From the NCBI GenBank assembly GCA_032027045.1, contig JAVSMU010000001.1, positions 1,934,039-1,998,038 on the forward strand: DNA of 64,000 nt. The letters are read 5' to 3'. The DNA is from Truepera sp. Lineage in GTDB: Bacteria; Deinococcota; Deinococci; Deinococcales; Trueperaceae. Below, in pieces: positions 42,742 through 53,210 of this stretch. Numbering within the stretch: position 1 is the first letter of the stretch; each line of letters opens with the position of its first letter. The notes under the pieces were generated by a model. That model was not told the origin of the DNA and made no database searches. It saw only the letters and a program-made list of their open reading frames with translations. Position numbers and translations under genes: made by a program.

Positions 42742-43971
42742 TCAGAAGCGCGACTGGCGCACGTTCAGGGTGACCGTCCTGCCGGCGCTGACGTTGAAGC
42801 TCGTCACGTACGTCGCGTAACCGGGAGCGATGACCACCAGCTCGTGGGTGCCCGGGAAGACGTCGTTGACCTGCAGGCGGCCGCTACCACTGGGGAGTGT
42901 GCCGACCTGGCGACCGTCGATGAACACGAGGGCGCCGCCGATGTTGCCCTGCACGACCGCGGTGCCGCTCTGCGCCACCAACTGCACGCTGACGCTGCGG
43001 TTCTCGCCGTCGCGGGCCCTGAAGGTGACGCTCATCGAGTCGTAGCCCGGCAGATCGAAGCGGGCCGTGTAGCTGCCGGCGTCGAACTGAACCTGCCCGG
43101 TGGGCGTGGTGCCCACGTAGCGGCCGTCGACGTAGACGTCTGCGCCGCTCGGCGAACTCGTGAACTCGACCATGCCCGCCCGGCGCTGTTGATTGAGGCG
43201 CGCGGTTACCGACTGCGTCCGACCGGCGCGCACGTCGACCGTGGTCGTGTACGGATCGTAGCCGTCGAGCTCGATCCTGACGTCGTGCCTGCCCTTAGCG
43301 GCGCCGAAGCTCAGCGGCGTGTAACCGATGAACTGGCCGTCGAGGTAGACGGAGGCGCGGCTGGGCGTGGACGCGAAGTCGATCGTGCCGAACTGGGGCG
43401 TCGCGGGCTCGCTACCGACGCTGTAAAGCGCCGTGTCGGTTACCCAGTCTCGTTGCGGGATGGGCCTCACGACGATGGCGAAGCTCTGGATGAAGCCCTG
43501 TTCGCCGATGGTGCTCTGCGCGAAGATGTCGCTCTCGCGCTGGAAGCGCGCGAGCGTCGAGGTGTCCAGTTGCGACTTGCTGGCGATGGCGATGACCTTC
43601 GACAGGCCCAGCGGGGGTTCGATGCTGAACACGTAGCGAGCGCCACTCGGCGGGAACGTGCGGGTTTCGCCGGCACTCAGGCGGTTATCGCTGCTGTAGC
43701 GGTTGGGGAAGATCTGCGTGATCTCGCCGCTGGGGCGCACATCGAAGATGTAGACCCACGAGGAGTCGTCGACGCGGACGCTGATCTTGACGTCTTCGCC
43801 GACCTGGTACGTAGGGATGGCGTCGCCCGAGGGGTCGCGATCCAACCAGACCTGAACACCGAAGCTGGGTGCGGGGTTGACGACGATGGCTTGAGGGCTC
43901 ACCACGAACCCTTGAGCGGCTACCATTGGAGCGAGGACGAGCAGCAGGATTGCTCCGAAGAGTCTCTTCAT
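42742..43971 (-). CDS. Secreted DUF4384 protein with three PEGA domains
   Basis: A 409-residue exported protein: signal peptide (LFGAILLLVLAPMVAAQ), DUF4384 domain about 45-165 (YQVGEDVKISVRVDDSSWVYIFDVRPSGEITQIFPN), then three tandem PEGA repeats (TIDFASTPSRASVYLDGQFIGYTPL; MVEFTSSPSGADVYVDGRYVGTTPT; AVVQGNIGGALVFIDGRQVGTLPSG). PEGA modules resemble S-layer and surface-protein beta domains, so a cell-surface or periplasmic structural/regulatory role is inferred. Such DUF4384-PEGA proteins are common in Deinococcota. A hairpin follows the gene. Confidence 0.85.
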   Translation of the reverse strand: MKRLFGAILLLVLAPMVAAQGFVVSPQAIVVNPAPSFGVQVWLDRDPSGDAIPTYQVGEDVKISVRVDDSSWVYIFDVRPSGEITQIFPNRYSSDNRLSAGETRTFPPSGARYVFSIEPPLGLSKVIAIASKSQLDTSTLARFQRESDIFAQSTIGEQGFIQSFAIVVRPIPQRDWVTDTALYSVGSEPATPQFGTIDFASTPSRASVYLDGQFIGYTPLSFGAAKGRHDVRIELDGYDPYTTTVDVRAGRTQSVTARLNQQRRAGMVEFTSSPSGADVYVDGRYVGTTPTGQVQFDAGSYTARFDLPGYDSMSVTFRARDGENRSVSVQLVAQSGTAVVQGNIGGALVFIDGRQVGTLPSGSGRLQVNDVFPGTHELVVIAPGYATYVTSFNVSAGRTVTLNVRQSRF

Positions 43972-44068
43972 GACCTGCCCCCTTTCTGGCCGAAGCGTAG
44001 CACCGACTTCCTGACTGGCATGATGACGCCCTTAAAGCGTTCTTCATGCTCCGGTGGGCCCAGGCGGA

Positions 44069-44074
44069 TAACAT
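44069..44074 (+). promoter_or_regulatory. Leaderless-type -10 box for LolA-like gene
   Basis: TAACAT ends 6 nt before the ATG at 44081. Confidence 0.45.
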
Positions 44075-44080
44075 CACGGC

Positions 44081-44815
44081 ATGGATAAGACGATGCCACA
44101 GCACCGCGGCCGCTCGGCCTTGGCCCGTACCTGGGCCACCCTGGGCGCCCTCGCGCTGCTCGCCGCGCCCGCGCTCGCCCAGCCGCTCGACGTCGATACG
44201 GTGCTGGACAAGGTCGCTAGCGCGGCCCGCGGGCTGCAGGACGCGGCCTTCACCTTGACCGGCAAGCTCATCGACACCGACGGAACCACGATCGCGCTCG
44301 AGATCGAGATCCAAGTGGTGCCGCCTCAGAGCCTCGCCAAGGCGTACATCATCCAGCCCGACGCGTTGGCCGACAACGAGATCGTGTTGGACGGCGACGC
44401 GGTCTACAACTACACCTTCCTAACCAACCAGGTGATGATCTTCGACGCCGATGACCCCGACGCGCTGGGAGGCCTGCTGCCCAAGGGCGAAGACGGCGCC
44501 AGCGCCGAGATCTCGTTCGACCTCGGCACCATCTTCGCCGGGTTCGACGCCACCCTCGAGTCGGTCGAGCAGGGTCCGAACGGCGACGTCTACGTGATCG
44601 ACTTCGTCAACAAGGACCCGACCGCGCAGATCCTCAACGTCACGGCGCGCGTCGACTCGTCGGACTGGCTCCCGCGGCAGCTCGTCTTCACGCAGTCGGA
44701 CGGCCACGTACTCGCCGAGTTGAACGCCGAGGACCTCGTGACAAATCAGGGGCTCGACCCCGCCGAGGTGCGCCACCTGCCCGACGACGCCGAGGTCATC
44801 GACAACCGGCGCTGA
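44081..44815 (+). CDS. LolA-like outer-membrane lipoprotein-sorting protein
   Basis: A 244-residue exported protein with a signal peptide (WATLGALALLAAPALAQP) and an unclosed-beta-barrel LolA/LppX-like domain: LDKVASAARGLQDAAFTLTGKL, IEIQVVPPQSLAKAYIIQPD, NEIVLDGDAVYNYTFLTNQVMIFD, SSDWLPRQLVFTQSDGHVLAEL. It probably carries lipids or lipoproteins across the envelope. A diderm cell plan would fit this. Divergent from the PEGA gene; convergent with fumC. Confidence 0.82.
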   Translation: MDKTMPQHRGRSALARTWATLGALALLAAPALAQPLDVDTVLDKVASAARGLQDAAFTLTGKLIDTDGTTIALEIEIQVVPPQSLAKAYIIQPDALADNEIVLDGDAVYNYTFLTNQVMIFDADDPDALGGLLPKGEDGASAEISFDLGTIFAGFDATLESVEQGPNGDVYVIDFVNKDPTAQILNVTARVDSSDWLPRQLVFTQSDGHVLAELNAEDLVTNQGLDPAEVRHLPDDAEVIDNRR

Positions 44816-44874
44816 GACGGCGTCGGCGACCTGCGCCTAGCCGGGGTCGGCGGCGGCGGCCGCCCGACCGCGCC

Positions 44875-46257
<1,383 letters not shown>

Positions 46258-46357
46258 GTCGTCTCGCCTCCGTCTGTGCGCCGTCGCCGACGACGCCCTG
46301 TTGCCGCCATGGTACCCACTCGGAACGCGCGGCCCGAGGTCAACTCACCGTCGCGGC

Positions 46358-47338
46358 TCAGGGCCTGAGCACGAACCTGAGCGCCGACGCCATGCCGTTG
46401 CGCCAGTTTGTCCAGTTGTGCCCGGCGTGGCGCTCGGTGAGGGCCACGTCGACTCCGCGGCCGTCGAGCGCGGCCGCCACGCGCCGATTGACGTCGTTGA
46501 GCCACTCGATGGTGCCCACCTCGAGGTACCAGCGCGGCGGCGGTGCGGCTTGCGGATCTGCGAGGCGCTCCAGGAGCCAGGAGTCTCGCGACGAGTAGAA
46601 GTCCATGCTCTCCGGATCGCCCACGAACGCCCCCGAGAACGTGACCACGCTCGTCGCCAGGTCCGGCCGCGCCAGGGCGGCCGCGGCCGCCGCCAGCCCG
46701 CCCAAGCTCGCGCCCAGCCACACGCGCTCGCCGGTCCCGGGGTTCTCGGCCTCGACCTTGGGAAGAAGTTCCTCGAACAGGAAGTCCAGATACTCGGTGG
46801 AGTACGCGTACTCACTGTTCCGGTCCACGGGTTCGACGAACAAGAAGCGTGCCGGCCTGGACTCGCCACGCGCCGCCAGTTGCTCGCCCACCAGGTGGAG
46901 CCCGGCCAGGCGGTTGAAGGCCACGCCGTCTTGCGCGACGACGAGGGGCAACTCGGCGCCCTCGTGACCGAGCGGCGTGTACACCGTCGCTCGCCTGAGC
47001 TGACCGTTCAACGCGGTGCTCGTCAGCCTCAGCCTCGAGGTGTGACCGCGCTCCAGGGACCGGTCGAGGGCGGCGTACGGGTCGGCGGCGTAGCGGGGCC
47101 CAGTGAGCGCGCTCACCTCCGGGTACCAGGGGTTGTTCGCCCTGAGCGCGTTCCCCGGGTCGGCGTGCAACCGGCCCCGCTCATCCATGAAGCCGTACTC
47201 GTAGTAGCCGTCATCGGGAAAGTCGAACTCGACCTGGGGAGTCGTGGCCGGGTTAAGCGGCCTTGCCGCGCGTGTCATGTCGGTGTCGTCGGAGACGAGT
47301 CGCCGCGCCCAGTCGGGCACCTCCACGTTCGCTCGCAT
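46358..47338 (-). CDS. Enterochelin-esterase-like (Fes/esterase D family) hydrolase
   Basis: A 326-residue alpha/beta hydrolase. An N-terminal carbohydrate-binding-like sandwich (about 35-100, FDFPDDGYYEYGFMDERGRLHADPGN) precedes an esterase D-type catalytic domain with nucleophile WLGASLGGLAAA and the C-terminal His in HAGHNWTNWRNGMASAL. This two-part layout is that of Fes, which hydrolyses ferric enterobactin, but siderophore genes are absent here, so a general carboxylesterase or trehalose/acyl esterase role is as likely. No signal peptide. ATG is 6 nt from a TAAACT box. Confidence 0.82.
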   Translation of the reverse strand: MRANVEVPDWARRLVSDDTDMTRAARPLNPATTPQVEFDFPDDGYYEYGFMDERGRLHADPGNALRANNPWYPEVSALTGPRYAADPYAALDRSLERGHTSRLRLTSTALNGQLRRATVYTPLGHEGAELPLVVAQDGVAFNRLAGLHLVGEQLAARGESRPARFLFVEPVDRNSEYAYSTEYLDFLFEELLPKVEAENPGTGERVWLGASLGGLAAAAAALARPDLATSVVTFSGAFVGDPESMDFYSSRDSWLLERLADPQAAPPPRWYLEVGTIEWLNDVNRRVAAALDGRGVDVALTERHAGHNWTNWRNGMASALRFVLRP

Positions 47339-47344
47339 AGGGAG

Positions 47345-47350
47345 AGTTTA
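47345..47350 (-). promoter_or_regulatory. Leaderless-type -10 box for the esterase gene
   Basis: TAAACT on the minus strand ends 6 nt before the ATG at 47338. Confidence 0.5.
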
Positions 47351-47376
47351 GCCCCCGAGCGAAAACGGACCGGGGT

Positions 47377-47382
47377 TAGACT
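47377..47382 (+). promoter_or_regulatory. Leaderless-type -10 box for patB
   Basis: TAGACT ends 7 nt before the ATG at 47390. Confidence 0.5.
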
Positions 47383-47389
47383 CGAACCC

Positions 47390-48556
47390 ATGACGCATCA
47401 CCCCTACGACGACGTCTCCCTCGAGTCGCTCCGGGCCCGGCCAGGCGCGAAGTGGCAGGTGTTCCCAGGCGACGTGCTGCCGCTTTGGGTAGCGGAGATG
47501 GACTTCCCCATCGCAGACTCCATCAAGCAGGCGATCGGGGCGAACCTGAGCGCCAACGACCTGGGCTACACCGTCGGAGTCGGCGTGCCCGGCCTGCGTG
47601 ACGCGGTCGCCGAGCGCTTGACCGTCAAGCACGGCCTGCCCCTGGAGCCCGACCAGGTCGCCCTGTTACCCACGACCGGCGTCGGCCTCGGCCTGGCCGC
47701 CCGGGCGTTCGCCGGCCCGGGTGACGAAGTGCTGCTGCTCACCCCCCTCTACCCGCCCTTCAAGCACGCGGTGGAGAACGCCGGCAGGGTGCCGGTCGAG
47801 GTGGAGTTGGTAAACGGCGACGACGGTTACTCCATCGATTTCGGCGCCCTCGAGGCGGCCGTCTCTCCCGCGAGCAGGCTGCTCATGCTGTGCAGCCCGC
47901 ACAACCCCGTGGGCAAGGTCTTCACGCGTGAGGAGCTCGGACGGCTCGCCGACTTCGCGCTCCGCCACAACCTTTGGGTCGTCAGCGACGAACTGCACGC
48001 CGACCTGCTCTTCGACGGTAAGCACGTTCCTATCGCGAGTATCTCGCCCGAGATCGGCGCGCGCACCGTGACTCTCTACGGGCCCACCAAGGCGTTCAAC
48101 ATCCCCGGCCTCAAGATCTCCTTCGCCGTCTCCAGCAACCCCGGTCTGCTCGAGCGCCTGAGCGCCGCAGGCAAGGGCCTCGTGCCCGCACCCAACGTCC
48201 TCGCTCAGGTCGCGACCGTGGGCGCCTACCGCGGTGGGAGCGAGTGGCTCGCCTACACGCTCGATTACCTGCGCGGCAACCGCGAGCTGGTCGTGAGCTT
48301 CGTCAACGAGAACCTTACCGGCGTGGGCCTCCACGTTCCGGCCGCCACCTACCTGGCTTGGCTCGACCTGCGCTCCAAGGGATTGGGCGACAAGCCCGCC
48401 GCCGTGCTGGCCGAACGCGCCAAGGTGGGCCTGAACGAGGGCGCCGACTTCGGCCTTGGTGGAGCCGGCTTCGTGCGCCTCAACTTCGCCACCTCACGCC
48501 CCATCCTGCGCCTGGCGCTGGAGCGCCTGGCGAGCGTCCTGGGCGAGCAGGCCTGA
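47390..48556 (+). CDS. patB: PatB/MalY-family C-S beta-lyase (PLP)
   Basis: A 388-residue fold-type I PLP enzyme cleaving cystathionine or cysteine conjugates to pyruvate, ammonia and thiol. PatB/MalY hallmarks are PLWVAEMDFPIADSIKQAI, LGYTVGVGVPGLRDAV, LCSPHNPVGKVFTREEL, VVSDELHADLLFDGKHVP and the Schiff-base lysine in YGPTKAFNIPGLK. ATG 47390 is supported by the TAGACT box. It could serve methionine synthesis or detoxify cysteine S-conjugates, including bacillithiol-derived ones (speculative). Confidence 0.92.
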   Translation: MTHHPYDDVSLESLRARPGAKWQVFPGDVLPLWVAEMDFPIADSIKQAIGANLSANDLGYTVGVGVPGLRDAVAERLTVKHGLPLEPDQVALLPTTGVGLGLAARAFAGPGDEVLLLTPLYPPFKHAVENAGRVPVEVELVNGDDGYSIDFGALEAAVSPASRLLMLCSPHNPVGKVFTREELGRLADFALRHNLWVVSDELHADLLFDGKHVPIASISPEIGARTVTLYGPTKAFNIPGLKISFAVSSNPGLLERLSAAGKGLVPAPNVLAQVATVGAYRGGSEWLAYTLDYLRGNRELVVSFVNENLTGVGLHVPAATYLAWLDLRSKGLGDKPAAVLAERAKVGLNEGADFGLGGAGFVRLNFATSRPILRLALERLASVLGEQA

Positions 48557-48587
48557 GCGCCTCTCGCACCAGCCGGAGCCGACGGTC

Positions 48588-49799
48588 GTGCAGCGAGTGA
48601 AACGGAGCGGCGACCAACCCACGCTGCGCGTTGCGCCGGGGCTCGAGGCTGCTTTGCGCTCCGGCCACCCGTGGCTTTATCGCAATCACCTGCCCGAGCA
48701 CCGCCTCAAGGGTGGCGAATGGGTGCGGGTCGAGGCCGGACGGGCGGCGGCTTACGGCCTCTACGACGCCAACGGCGCCATCGGCGTGCGCCTCTTCGGC
48801 CCGGAGCGCTTGACGCCGGCGGCGCTCGCCCGCCGGGTGGAGGTGGCGCTCGAGCTGCGCGCGGAACTCCCCGCCGCCGGCAACGACGCCTACAGGCTGC
48901 TGCATGGCGAGGGCGACTTCCTGCCGGGCATCGTGTGCGACCGCTACGGGCGCTACGCGGTCATGAAGAGTTACGCGGCGTCGCTCGACGCCCTGCTGCC
49001 TGACGTGGCCAAGGAGATAGGAACCCGCCTGCGGCTCAAGGGCGTGGTGCTGAGGAGTGACCGCGATGATCCTGATCGGGAGGAGGTCGAGGACGGCGGC
49101 CGACCCGCTCACGACCTGACGGCCTTGTGGGGCGAGGCGCCGCCGCCCGAGCTGACCGTCAGCGAGAACCACCTACGCTTCGTGGCCGACCCGTGGCGCG
49201 GGCAGAAGACGGGGATGTTCCTCGATCAGCGCGACAACCGGCAGTTGGTGCGGAGCCTGTCTTCAGGCCGGCGGGTTCTGAACCTGTTCGCGTATCAGGG
49301 CGGTTTCAGCGTCTACGCTCTCGCGGGCGGGGCCAGGTCGGTCGTCAGCGTCGACGTCTCGCGGGCGGCACTCGAGGCCGCCGAGGAGAACGTGCGGCTA
49401 AACGGCCCGTTCGAGGGGGAACACAGCGCCCTCGCCGCCGACGTGTTCGCTTCGTTGCCCGTGTGGGCCGAGGCCGAGCCGCGCTACGACCTGGTCATCC
49501 TCGACCCGCCGTCTCTCGCGAACGCGGTCACGCAGAGGCGCCGGGCGTGGCGTGCCTACCTCAAGCTGAACCGCGACGCCTTCCGCTTGGTGGCGCCGGG
49601 CGGCTTCCTGGTGACGTCGTCGTGCACCGCGCAGGTCGGGCCGGAGGCCTTCAAGGAAGTGGTGGCCGAGGCGGCGCTCGCGGCCGGGGTGCGCGCTCAG
49701 GTGGTAGCGGAGAACGGGCACGCCACCGATCATCCCGTGCCGCTGTCGTTCCCCGAGGGGCGCTACCTCAAGTTCTTGGCGCTGCGAGTGTTGGCCTGA
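48588..49799 (+). CDS. rlmI: Class I rRNA (cytosine-C5) methyltransferase, RlmI-like
   Basis: About 403 residues. SAM-dependent 23S rRNA m5C methyltransferase family. An N-terminal PUA-like domain (VAPGLEAALRSGHPWLYRNHL...GGEWVRVEAG) and a central EEHEE part (LPGIVCDRYGRYAVMKSY) precede a Rossmann methyltransferase with NLFAYQGGFSVYALAGGA (SAM loop), VSVDVSRAALEAAEENVRLNG, LVILDPPSLAN and the cysteine loop TSSCTAQV. GTG 48588 is the chosen start; GTG 48597 is possible. Its 3' end overlaps the convergent lipase gene by 37 bp. Confidence 0.91.
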   Translation: MQRVKRSGDQPTLRVAPGLEAALRSGHPWLYRNHLPEHRLKGGEWVRVEAGRAAAYGLYDANGAIGVRLFGPERLTPAALARRVEVALELRAELPAAGNDAYRLLHGEGDFLPGIVCDRYGRYAVMKSYAASLDALLPDVAKEIGTRLRLKGVVLRSDRDDPDREEVEDGGRPAHDLTALWGEAPPPELTVSENHLRFVADPWRGQKTGMFLDQRDNRQLVRSLSSGRRVLNLFAYQGGFSVYALAGGARSVVSVDVSRAALEAAEENVRLNGPFEGEHSALAADVFASLPVWAEAEPRYDLVILDPPSLANAVTQRRRAWRAYLKLNRDAFRLVAPGGFLVTSSCTAQVGPEAFKEVVAEAALAAGVRAQVVAENGHATDHPVPLSFPEGRYLKFLALRVLA

Positions 49800-50629
49800 A
49801 GCCACTCGACCAGGAGCCTGCGGTACTTCTGCGGCACGCCGGTGGCGGCGTCGTCGTGGTGCAGCTCGTGGTAGCCCCCCGCGATCTCCTCCAGCCTCAC
49901 CGTGTCGCTCGCGGCGGCGAGCTCGCGGCTGCCTTCGGGGTCGGCGATGCTGTCCGACGTTCCGACGATCACCAGCGTGGGAACCACGAGCTCGTGGGCG
50001 CGGGCCCTTAGTGCCTCGCCCTGCTCGATCATGGCGTGGCCGGCGTTGGCGCGCACCCCGCCGTGGTACACGAGCGGGTCGGAGCGGTAGCGCTCCACTT
50101 GCTCGGGGTCGCGAGAGATGAACGCCGGGTCGAGGCTGGCGACCGGCAGGTTCGGCAACAGCCGCGCGATCACGCCCGCCAGCCGGTTCAGCCAGGCCGG
50201 GCGGGTGGCGGCGTCCTTGAGGAAGGGGGACGACAGAGCCAGCGCCGTGACCTCCGTGGGGTGGTCGAGCGCGTAGCGCAGGGCGATGGCGCCTCCCATC
50301 GAGTGGCCGAAAAGGAGCACCGGCAGTTCCGGGTCGGTTGCGCGCGTCAGGCGGAAGAGCTCGTGCAGGTCGGCCAGGGACGGTCCGAAGCCCGGCACGC
50401 TGCCGCGCACCCCGGGGCTCTCGCCGTGTCCCCTCAGGTCGGGCGCGAACACGTCGTAGCCCACCTCCTGCGCGCTGCGCGCGAGGTCGATGTGGCGCGT
50501 GGCGTGTTCGGCGTAACCGTGGACGATGATGAGGGCGCCCTCGGGCCGGCCCGCCGGCCTCAGGCGATAGAGCGCCAGCTCGACGCCGTCGCGCCCCACG
50601 AGCCTCTCCTTGGCCGGGCCGGGCGTCAT
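49763..50629 (-). CDS. Monoacylglycerol-lipase-like alpha/beta hydrolase
   Basis: A 288-residue serine hydrolase of the Hydrolase_4/monoglyceride lipase type. All catalytic elements are present: IIVHGYAEHATRH (oxyanion loop), DLRGHGESPGVRG, nucleophile LFGHSMGGAIALRYA, acid loop IVGTSDSIADPEGS and catalytic His in GGYHELHHD. No signal peptide, so it is cytoplasmic or membrane-associated. ATG lies 3 nt after the purC-purS stop, so it is co-transcribed with the purine genes without an obvious functional reason. Convergent overlap with rlmI. Confidence 0.9.
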   Translation of the reverse strand: MTPGPAKERLVGRDGVELALYRLRPAGRPEGALIIVHGYAEHATRHIDLARSAQEVGYDVFAPDLRGHGESPGVRGSVPGFGPSLADLHELFRLTRATDPELPVLLFGHSMGGAIALRYALDHPTEVTALALSSPFLKDAATRPAWLNRLAGVIARLLPNLPVASLDPAFISRDPEQVERYRSDPLVYHGGVRANAGHAMIEQGEALRARAHELVVPTLVIVGTSDSIADPEGSRELAAASDTVRLEEIAGGYHELHHDDAATGVPQKYRRLLVEWLQANTRSAKNLR

Positions 50630-50632
50630 GAC

Positions 50633-51790
50633 TCAGCCCTCCCCGCCCTCGACCATGACCGTCACGTCCTCCATCACCGGGTTCGAGAGCAGGTCCTTGG
50701 CGAGCTGCTCGACCTGGGCGAGGACCGCCCCGCGGTCGCCACTAGCATCAAGCGAGATGCGCTTGCCGATCCGCACGTTGCTCACGTTGCCGTGCCCCAG
50801 GCGGTGCAGCGTGGCCTCCACCGCCCGCCCTTGCGGGTCGAGGATAGACGGCCTGAGCATGACGTCGACCTCCGCCCGGAGCGTTCGGCCGGCCGAAAGG
50901 CCCCTGACGTGCTCGCCATGGGCTTGCTCGTAATGAGCGTGCTCGCCGTGCCCGTGGTCATCATGGGCATGCTCACCATGAGCGTGGCCATCCCCGTCGT
51001 GCTCGCCGTGACCGTGCCCGAGCTCGTGGTCGCGCCCCGCCACGTGTCGCGCGACGATCTCGTCGTCCCCCTCCACGCTCTGCGATACGCGCCTGAGGAC
51101 CTCCTGGTAGGCCTCCTCGACCCCGCCGAGGTCACGCCGGAAGCGGTCCTTGTCGAGCTTCTCGCCCGTGGAAGCGTCCCACAGGCGGCACGTGTCGGGG
51201 CTGATCTCGTCGGCCAGCACAACGTTGCCGTCGTCGTCGAGCCCGAACTCGAGCTTGAAGTCCACCAGGTCGAGCCCACGCGCCGCGAAGTACGGTTTCA
51301 GGAGTTCGTTGACCTCAACGGTCAGCTCGAACATCTCCTCCAAGTCCTCGGGCGAAACGATGCCGAGCGCCACCGCGGCGGCGTCGTTGATGGGCGGGTC
51401 GCCCAAGGCGTCGTTCTTGAGGCACCACTCCACCACGACGGGGAACAGCTCGCCCCCCTCGGGCACCCCGTACCGCTGCGCGAAGGAGCCGGCGGCGCGG
51501 TTGCGCACGACGACCTCGAGGGGCACGATGGTGACGGCCCTCACGAGTTGCTCGCGTGGCGAGAGCAGCTCCTCGAAGTGAGTCGGGACCCCTGCCCGCG
51601 CGAGGAACTCGAAGATGTGCGCCGACACGGCGGCGTTGACCACGCCCTTGTCCTTTACCGTGCCGCGCTTCTGCGCGTTGAACGCCGTGGCGTCGTCCTT
51701 GTACTCGACGATGTAGCGCGCCGGGTCGGTGGTTCCGAAGACCTTCTTGGCCTTCCCCTCGTAACGAAGTGCCGTTCGCGTAGGGCTCAC
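50633..51790 (-). CDS. purC: PurC-PurS fusion joined by a His-rich linker
   Basis: A 385-residue two-enzyme purine-synthesis protein. Residues 1-240 are SAICAR synthetase ([69 protein letters not shown]). Residues 303-385 are a complete PurS, the small FGAM-synthase subunit ([43 protein letters not shown]). Between them, residues 255-294 contain 14 histidines in 40 residues, in HGH, HAH and HGEH blocks with Asp/Glu, a likely Zn/Ni/Cu-binding segment. purC and purS are often neighbours, so a fusion is plausible, but the linker is extraordinary. GTG start after a TATCAT box; purB lies upstream. Confidence 0.95.
   Translation of the reverse strand: MSPTRTALRYEGKAKKVFGTTDPARYIVEYKDDATAFNAQKRGTVKDKGVVNAAVSAHIFEFLARAGVPTHFEELLSPREQLVRAVTIVPLEVVVRNRAAGSFAQRYGVPEGGELFPVVVEWCLKNDALGDPPINDAAAVALGIVSPEDLEEMFELTVEVNELLKPYFAARGLDLVDFKLEFGLDDDGNVVLADEISPDTCRLWDASTGEKLDKDRFRRDLGGVEEAYQEVLRRVSQSVEGDDEIVARHVAGRDHELGHGHGEHDGDGHAHGEHAHDDHGHGEHAHYEQAHGEHVRGLSAGRTLRAEVDVMLRPSILDPQGRAVEATLHRLGHGNVSNVRIGKRISLDASGDRGAVLAQVEQLAKDLLSNPVMEDVTVMVEGGEG
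50909..51028. repeat. Histidine-codon minisatellite inside purC-purS
   Basis: The 40-codon linker is internally repetitive (CAC/CAT-GGC-GAG-CAC motifs on the minus strand, e.g. several GTGCTCGCC-GTG blocks as read on the plus strand), suggesting growth by slippage. It encodes residues 255-294. Confidence 0.8.
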
Positions 51791-51796
51791 GCCTAA

Positions 51797-51802
51797 ATGA
51801 TA
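51797..51802 (-). promoter_or_regulatory. Leaderless-type -10 box for purC-purS
   Basis: TATCAT on the minus strand ends 6 nt before the GTG at 51790, in the 20-bp gap after purB. Confidence 0.5.
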
Positions 51803-51810
51803 GCAGGCGC

Positions 51811-53115
51811 TCAGAGGCCGTTACGAGCGAAGATGTCGTCCACGAAGCGGAGGTACCAGCCGGGGTCGAACGCCGCGGCCAGCTGCTCGGCGCTGAGGGG
51901 CAGGCCGGGTGCGGCCGCCAGCAGGTCACGCAAGTGTTCGCCCGTCTCCCAGCACCGTAGGCTGGCGTCTTGCACCAAGGAGTAGGCGGCCTCGCGGCTC
52001 ATGCCTGCCTCGATCAGCAGGTGCAGCACCCTCTGCGAGTAGACGAGCCCATGCAGGGCGTCCAGGTTCTCCGTCACGCGCCGCTCGTGCACCACGAGAC
52101 CCTCGAGCACGGCGTCAAGGCGCCTGAGGGCGTAGACGGCGAGCATGGTCGTGTCCGGGAGGATCACGCGCTCGGCGGAGGAGTGGCTGATGTCGCGTTC
52201 GTGCCACAGAGCGACGTTCTCCAGGGCGGCCTGAAGGTTGGAGCGCATGATCCGGGCGACGCCCATGAGGTTCTCGCTGGCGATGGGGTTCTTCTTGTGC
52301 GGCATCGAGGAGGAGCCCGTTTGGCCCTTGCCGAACCCCTCCTGCGCTTCCGCCACCTCGGTGCGTTGCAGGTGCCTGATCTCGAGGGCCACGCGCTCGA
52401 CGCTGGTGCCGAGGATTGCGAGGGCCGCCATCACCTCCGCGTGACGGTCACGCGCCACCGTCTGGTTGGTGATGGGGTCGGGCGCCAGGCCCAGTGAGCG
52501 CGCGACCGCCTCCTCAACTTGCGGCGGCACGTGCGCGAAGGTGCCCACTGAACCCGAGAGCATGGCCACCTCGATGCCCAGCTTCGCGCTCGCCAACCGC
52601 CGCTCGTCGCGCTCGAAGGCGGCGGCGAAGTTGAGGAACTTGAGCCCGAACGTCATCGGCTCGGCGTGGACGCCATGCGTGCGACCGATGGCCGGCAGGT
52701 GGCGATGGCGCTGGGCGAGGTCGAGGAGCCGCCGATGGACCGCCCGCACCGCCTCCAGGACGGTGTCGAGGGCCCGGCTCAGGATGAGGTTCTGGGCCGT
52801 ATCGACCACGTCGGTGCTGGTGAGGCCGAAGTGCACGAAACGCGCCCCCTCGCCCAGACGTTCGCTGAGCGCGCGGGTGAACGCGACGATGTCGTGCCGC
52901 GTCTCCTCCTCGATCTGGGTCACGCGCGCGGCGAAGGCCTCGTCGAGAGGGTTGGCCAGGGCCGCGCGGCGCAACCCGCCGGCCGTGCCACGGGGCACCT
53001 CGCCGAGTTCCTCCCACGCCTCCATGGCCGCCAGCTCGACCTCGAGCCACGTGCGGTAGCGTTCCGCCTCGCTCCACAGGCGGCGCATGTCGGGAGTGGA
53101 GTAGCGCTCTAGCAT
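51811..53115 (-). CDS. purB: Adenylosuccinate lyase
   Basis: A 434-residue fumarase/aspartase-superfamily enzyme acting twice in purine synthesis (SAICAR to AICAR and adenylosuccinate to AMP). Signature loop [16 protein letters not shown], catalytic His in [14 protein letters not shown] and [16 protein letters not shown] are present. ATG 53115 is supported by a TAGTTT box and the family N-terminus [16 protein letters not shown]. Directly upstream of purC-purS, whose SAICAR product it consumes. Confidence 0.96.
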   Translation of the reverse strand: MLERYSTPDMRRLWSEAERYRTWLEVELAAMEAWEELGEVPRGTAGGLRRAALANPLDEAFAARVTQIEEETRHDIVAFTRALSERLGEGARFVHFGLTSTDVVDTAQNLILSRALDTVLEAVRAVHRRLLDLAQRHRHLPAIGRTHGVHAEPMTFGLKFLNFAAAFERDERRLASAKLGIEVAMLSGSVGTFAHVPPQVEEAVARSLGLAPDPITNQTVARDRHAEVMAALAILGTSVERVALEIRHLQRTEVAEAQEGFGKGQTGSSSMPHKKNPIASENLMGVARIMRSNLQAALENVALWHERDISHSSAERVILPDTTMLAVYALRRLDAVLEGLVVHERRVTENLDALHGLVYSQRVLHLLIEAGMSREAAYSLVQDASLRCWETGEHLRDLLAAAPGLPLSAEQLAAAFDPGWYLRFVDDIFARNGL

Positions 53116-53123
53116 GTGACGGC

Positions 53124-53129
53124 AAACTA
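53124..53129 (-). promoter_or_regulatory. Leaderless-type -10 box for purB
   Basis: TAGTTT on the minus strand ends 8 nt before the ATG at 53115. Confidence 0.45.
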
Positions 53130-53210
53130 CCACGCCCTTTCAGCGTCGGGCACGCGCCTGGCCCCACTAGGCACGGGTCCTGGCCCGCCGAGTCGGCCGG
53201 CTACAAGTGG

